DNA from: Paractinoplanes aksuensis
GTDB taxonomy: Bacteria > Actinomycetota > Actinomycetes > Mycobacteriales > Micromonosporaceae
Assembly (NCBI RefSeq): GCF_024137025.1
Contig: NZ_JAMYJR010000007.1
Coordinates: forward strand, 124,001-188,000
DNA: 64,000 bases
Direction: 5' to 3'
The position numbers and the translations under genes were made by a program. The first letter of the stretch is position 1. Every line of letters begins with the position of its first letter. Positions 60,504-64,000 of this stretch are shown one piece after another. Under the pieces are notes generated by a model, which saw only the letters and a list, made by a program, of their open reading frames with translations, ran no database searches and was not told where the DNA came from.

Positions 60504-61466
60504 TCAGGCGGCCAGGTCGGCCCAGCCGCTGGGAGCCGGCTCGTCGAACCGCCAACGCAGCCTGATCTGGCTGGTCAACAGCAGTTCGCGCAGGCGCAGC
60601 GTGTAGACGACGGTGCCATTTTCGCCGGGCGACTCGGTCGGCGAGAATCCCTTGATCCCCGCGTACGAAAGGCTCTCGGCACTCACCTCGGCCCCCATCG
60701 AGGCCGGCAGCCGCAGCGACATCGTCAGCGCCCGGGTCGGGAAGCGAATGTCGCGCTGGAACCACTGGCCCCACAGGTTGGCCGGCACGCGGTACGAATA
60801 CGTCACGCGCGTGCGCTCACCCGGGTAGAGCGGGAACCGGGCCCGCGCGTTGCCGAAGACCAGGACCATCTTCAGGTAGGCGTCGGAGGACCGGGTCACC
60901 CGCACCTCCATGGGCTCGGGGCGCTCATCGCCCACGGAAGCCACGGAGGCCTGGAAGTCGAGGTCGGAGAGCTGCAGCGGGCTCTCGTGGTAGAGCTGCC
61001 GCGAGACGCCGGGCTGGTCGGGGAACCGGTCGACGTCGACGCGCACCGGGTAGCAGGTGACGGGCCGGTCGCCGACATTGCGGACGACGCGCTCGACCCG
61101 CGAGGAATACCACCCGTCGGCGTACGTGAGGGTGGCGTTCTCCTCCTCGATGACCAGGGTGGCCGGCAGCATCGGGCTGGGCTCGTAGTCGCTGCGGACG
61201 ACCTGGACCGGGGCCGGTTCGCCGGCCGCCTGCCGGCACTGCTCGTACCGGGAGATGATCTCACCACCGCTCGCCAGGACCGCCTCGGCGCGGCAGGCGA
61301 ACTCGAAGGTCGGGTGGTGACGCAGGCTCTCCACGTGGCTGATGTACGACGGGTGGTAGCCCATCGACGCGGCGAGCTGCTTCTTGCTGAGGCCACGACG
61401 AGTTCGCCAGGCCGTGAGCACCTGAGCGAACGCGGTGCGGGCCGCGTGCTCGAGTTGTGAGGTCAT
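60504..61466 (-). CDS. XRE-family transcriptional regulator with a large C-terminal domain
   Basis: About 320 residues. An HTH_XRE domain (AQVLTAWRTRRGLSKKQLAASMGYHPSYISHVESLRHHPT) is followed by a 230-residue beta-rich region (VVRSDYEPSPMLPATLVIEEENATLTYADGWYSSRVERVVRNVGDRPV). The layout is frequent in streptomycete and Actinoplanes regulators, but the ligand is unknown. ATG at 61466 has GGAG six bases upstream. It has a perfect inverted repeat (61491-61511) in its own leader, so autoregulation is likely. Confidence 0.87.
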   Translation of the reverse strand: MTSQLEHAARTAFAQVLTAWRTRRGLSKKQLAASMGYHPSYISHVESLRHHPTFEFACRAEAVLASGGEIISRYEQCRQAAGEPAPVQVVRSDYEPSPMLPATLVIEEENATLTYADGWYSSRVERVVRNVGDRPVTCYPVRVDVDRFPDQPGVSRQLYHESPLQLSDLDFQASVASVGDERPEPMEVRVTRSSDAYLKMVLVFGNARARFPLYPGERTRVTYSYRVPANLWGQWFQRDIRFPTRALTMSLRLPASMGAEVSAESLSYAGIKGFSPTESPGENGTVVYTLRLRELLLTSQIRLRWRFDEPAPSGWADLAA

Positions 61467-61490
61467 CACACACTCCTGAAGGGACGCTGT

Positions 61491-61511
61491 CCGGTCATGA
61501 TGCCTGACCGG
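61491..61511. promoter_or_regulatory. perfect inverted repeat CCGGTCA-N7-TGACCGG upstream of the XRE regulator
   Basis: Seven-base perfect arms with a seven-base spacer, 25 bases upstream of the XRE gene start. The half-sites are about one helical turn and a half apart, suitable for a dimeric HTH protein. Proposed operator of the adjacent regulator. Confidence 0.65.
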
Positions 61512-61575
61512 AAGAGGCCCTGCTAGAGGAGAGCATGTCACTTTAAGAACTCATCAGACTACACACTGCAAGGCT

Positions 61576-61589
61576 TGAATGATCGTTCA
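61576..61589. promoter_or_regulatory. near-palindrome TGAATGATCGTTCA in the XRE/M4-protease intergenic region
   Basis: 14 bases, symmetric around GATC with two mismatched pairs. It lies between the divergent XRE gene and the M4 peptidase gene. A possible second operator. Confidence 0.4.
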
Positions 61590-61732
61590 TGTTTGTGAAT
61601 CAGGTCCGGCCTGCACGAAGGCGCAAGGGTTTTCCCTATTTCGGTGACGTTCATCGATGCCTAGCGTCTCCTCAAGTCGTCCGATGTGACTTGAGCCCGT
61701 CTTGACCCCCGGGACGGGAAAGGAGCACCCGC

Positions 61733-63679
61733 GTGAAACGTCGAACCCCTCTGATCATCGCGCTGGCCGCCGGGACCGCGGCCGCCGGCGCCATGGTCGC
61801 GGTCACCGGGCCCGCCACCGCGGCGCCGCAGGACCCCGCGGCCGCCGCGTCCCTGGCCGCGACCAAGGCCGACGCGCTGGTCGCGGGTCGTCCCGCGATC
61901 CTGCACGCCGGCGCCAACGAAACCTTCCTCCGCAAGAAGGTCATCCAGTCGTCCGGCCTCAACTACGTGCCCTACGAGCGCACCTACAACGGCCTTCCGG
62001 TCCGCGGCGGCGACTTCGTCGTGGTGACCGACGCGGCCGGGCAGACCAAGGCCACCTCGGTCGCGCAGAGCAGCCCCATCGGCGAGCTCTCGACGGCCGC
62101 CACGATCACGAGCACCGCCGCTGCCACAACAGCGCGGGCCCAGCTCAAGACGGTCAAGGACGTCGAGGGTACGAATCTCGTGGTGCTCGCCGAGGAGGGC
62201 CGGGCTGCCGCCCTGGCCTGGGAGACCACGGTGACCGGGACCGGCCCCGAGGGCGCGAGCCGCCTGACCGTCGCCGTCGACGCCGCCACCGGCCAGGTGC
62301 TGCGCACCACCGAGCACGTCACCGAGGCCGCCGGCACGGGCACCGGCTGGATCAACGGCGCCGTCTCGATCGACACCACCCAGTCCGGCTCCACCTACCT
62401 GCTGCAGGACCCGAGCCACACCACGATCCGCTGCCAGAACTCCTCCGGCAACGCCACGTTCAGCGGCCCGGACAACGTGTGGGGCAACGGCAGTGGCACC
62501 GACCGGGAGACCGGCTGCGTCGACGCCTTCTATGTCGCGCAGAAGCAGTACGCGATGCTCTCCTCGTGGCTGGGCCGCAACGGCCAGAACGGCAGCGGCG
62601 GCGCGTGGCCGATCCGGGTCGGGCTGAACGACCAGAACGCGTACTACGACGGCACCCAGGTGCAGATCGGCAAGAACACCGCCGGTCAGTGGATCGCCTC
62701 GGCCGACGTCGTCGGGCACGAGCTGGGCCACGGCATCGACGACACGACCCCCGGCGGCATCTCCCGCTCCGGTACGCAGGAATTCGTCGCCGACACGATC
62801 GGCGCGGCCACCGAGTGGTTCATCAACAACCCCAACGACGCCCCCGACTACCAGGTCGGCGAGGAGGTCAACCTGGTCGGCAGCGGCCCGATCCGGTACA
62901 TGTACAACCCGTCGCTCGCCGGCGACAGCAACTGCTACTCGAGCAGCACTCCCGGCTCCGAGGTGCACGCGGCGGCCGGCCCCGGCAACCACTGGTTCTA
63001 CTTGATGGCCGAGGGCACCAACCCGACCAACGGGCAGCCCGCCAGCACCCGGTGCAGCGGCTCGGGCGCGATCACCGGGCTCGGCATCCAGAACGCCATG
63101 AAGATCATGTACAACGCGATGCTGATGAAGACGTCCAGCTCGTCGTACCTCAAGTACCGCACCTGGACGCTGACCGCGGCCAAGAACCTCTTCCCCAACA
63201 GCTGTACGGAGTTCAACACCGTCAAGACGGCCTGGGACTCGGTCAACGTGCCGGCCCAGACGGCTGATCCGACCTGCACGGGTGGCGGCACCACGCCTCC
63301 GCCCACCACCACGCCGCCCCCCACGCCCACCGGTTGCACGGCCACCAACGGCACGGACGTCTCGATCCCGGACGCCGGCTCCGCGGTGAACAGCAACATC
63401 ACGATCAGCGGCTGCAACCGCGCGGCCTCGGCGACCTCGACGATCGCGGTGAACATCGTCCACACCTACCGCGGTGACCTCAGGGTCGACCTGGTGGCCC
63501 CGGACGGCACGGTCTACAACCTCAAAGCGACGTCGACCTCCGACAGCGCCGACAACATCAACACGACGTACACCAAGAACTTGTCGAGCGAGGCCGCGCA
63601 AGGCGCCTGGAAACTGCGGGTGCAGGACGTCTACTCCCAGGACACCGGTTACATCAACTCCTGGACCCTGACCGTCTGA
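61733..63679 (+). CDS. secreted M4 (thermolysin-type) metalloprotease with C-terminal P-domain
   Basis: 648 residues. Signal peptide (TPLIIALAAGTAAAGAMVAVTGPATA). An FTP/PepSY propeptide follows (FLRKKVIQSSGLNYVPYERTYNGLPVRGGDFVVVTD; ALAWETTVTG). The peptidase domain has VVGHELGHGIDD (zinc ligands H329 and H333) and GTQEFVADTIGA (E350), then AAGPGNHWFYLMAEGT. After a Thr/Pro linker comes a P-domain of about 90 residues (ASATSTIAVNIVHTYRGDLRVDLVAPDGTVY ... SWTLTV) as in actinobacterial proteases. GTG at 61733 has AAAGGAG seven bases upstream. Likely degrades external protein. Confidence 0.94.
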   Translation: MKRRTPLIIALAAGTAAAGAMVAVTGPATAAPQDPAAAASLAATKADALVAGRPAILHAGANETFLRKKVIQSSGLNYVPYERTYNGLPVRGGDFVVVTDAAGQTKATSVAQSSPIGELSTAATITSTAAATTARAQLKTVKDVEGTNLVVLAEEGRAAALAWETTVTGTGPEGASRLTVAVDAATGQVLRTTEHVTEAAGTGTGWINGAVSIDTTQSGSTYLLQDPSHTTIRCQNSSGNATFSGPDNVWGNGSGTDRETGCVDAFYVAQKQYAMLSSWLGRNGQNGSGGAWPIRVGLNDQNAYYDGTQVQIGKNTAGQWIASADVVGHELGHGIDDTTPGGISRSGTQEFVADTIGAATEWFINNPNDAPDYQVGEEVNLVGSGPIRYMYNPSLAGDSNCYSSSTPGSEVHAAAGPGNHWFYLMAEGTNPTNGQPASTRCSGSGAITGLGIQNAMKIMYNAMLMKTSSSSYLKYRTWTLTAAKNLFPNSCTEFNTVKTAWDSVNVPAQTADPTCTGGGTTPPPTTTPPPTPTGCTATNGTDVSIPDAGSAVNSNITISGCNRAASATSTIAVNIVHTYRGDLRVDLVAPDGTVYNLKATSTSDSADNINTTYTKNLSSEAAQGAWKLRVQDVYSQDTGYINSWTLTV

Positions 63680-63690
63680 CCTCACCCGAT

Positions 63691-63720
63691 GCAGGGCCGG
63701 CGCATCAGCGTCGGCCCTGC
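63691..63720 (+). terminator. hairpin after the M4 protease gene
   Basis: GCAGGGCCGGCGC-ATCA-GCGTCGGCCCTGC, 13-base arms with one G-U pair, 12 bases after the stop. No strong U-tract follows. Confidence 0.72.
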
Positions 63721-63872
63721 TGTCGTTACGGACAAAAGCCCTTTTTCAGTACGGAACTCAGCCCCGCGGTAGCGGCTGCGTTGCCCCGCGTTGCCTTCCG
63801 GGTCCCCTTCTTCATCCCGCGCAACGCGCCCCGATCGGTACCGGTGACAGACACCGAACGAGAGGGCACACC

Positions 63873-64000
63873 TTGAAGCGTTTCGTCCGCCGCGCCGTCG
63901 TCACCGCCGCCCTGATCGCCGTCCCGACCATGGTCGGCGCCCCCGCTTTCGCGGCCGCCACCGCCGAGACCCCGAAGAAGAAGCCCGCGGTTGCCGTCGA
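63873..64000 (+). CDS. secreted protein, N-terminus only (cut by window edge)
   Basis: TTG start preceded by GAGAGGG. The first residues KRFVRRAVVTAALIAVPTMV and GAPAFAAATAE form a Sec signal peptide with an AFA-A cleavage site, then a Lys/Pro-rich stretch (TPKKKPAVAVE). The rest is outside the window, so no function can be given. Confidence 0.75.
   Translation, partial: MKRFVRRAVVTAALIAVPTMVGAPAFAAATAETPKKKPAVAV

Overview
The window is very GC-rich, uses many GTG and TTG starts, and packs genes into translationally coupled runs with ATGA or GTGA junctions. It carries an F420-type oxidoreductase, a mycothiol-dependent-isomerase-like protein, an actinobacterial LexA box, a sortase-E-type surface protein and several promoters that appear to give leaderless mRNAs. 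This fits an actinomycete, probably a member of the Micromonosporaceae such as Actinoplanes; the genus is inference. No rRNA, tRNA, CRISPR array or transposase was seen. All calls come from reading the sequence; no database search was run.

Layout. 1-4243 (+): end of a PAS-GGDEF-EAL protein, a fold-III PLP amino-acid decarboxylase and an MFS transporter, all coupled. 4689-10257: an MFS transporter, a lone cobF, a DinB-type isomerase, a repeat tract (7791-8084), dinB (DNA polymerase IV) under a LexA box, a cupin and a small heat-shock protein. 10291-17041 (-): an oligopeptide ABC operon in the order C-A-B-D-F plus a membrane-anchored sugar-binding-like protein. 17652-25622 (-): an F420 oxidoreductase, a truncated Hsp70, a TPR protein, an NAD(P)-binding protein, a LacI regulator, a DUF1996 protein and a GH16 beta-glucanase whose promoter is flanked by LacI-type operators. 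25840-33500: a small protein and the cobalamin genes cobN (behind a cobalamin riboswitch), cobG, cobH and cobIJ.

33665-44302: a secreted GH5-type hydrolase convergent with a seven-gene, fully overlapping glycan-assembly operon (GT2, GT4, GT-C-like protein, membrane protein, flippase, two glycosyltransferases), with a secreted legume-type lectin just upstream. 44390-55005 (-): what looks like a complete aerobic route from choline to glycine, comprising choline oxidase, a betaine-type ABC importer with two fused permease halves, dimethylglycine oxidase, sarcosine oxidase and a Rieske monooxygenase. A glycerophosphodiester phosphodiesterase is divergent from it and could supply choline from glycerophosphocholine. 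55914-56831 is largely non-coding and contains repeats. 56832-64000: a sortase-anchored surface protein, an iron-regulated siderophore-interacting protein, an MFS transporter, an XRE regulator, an M4 metalloprotease with a P-domain, and the start of another secreted protein.

The strongest candidates for new biology are the all-oxygenase/oxidase choline-to-glycine operon, the lectin-glycan operon-GH5 locus, and a perfect 20-bp palindrome that encodes the same heptapeptide on both strands where two convergent genes overlap.
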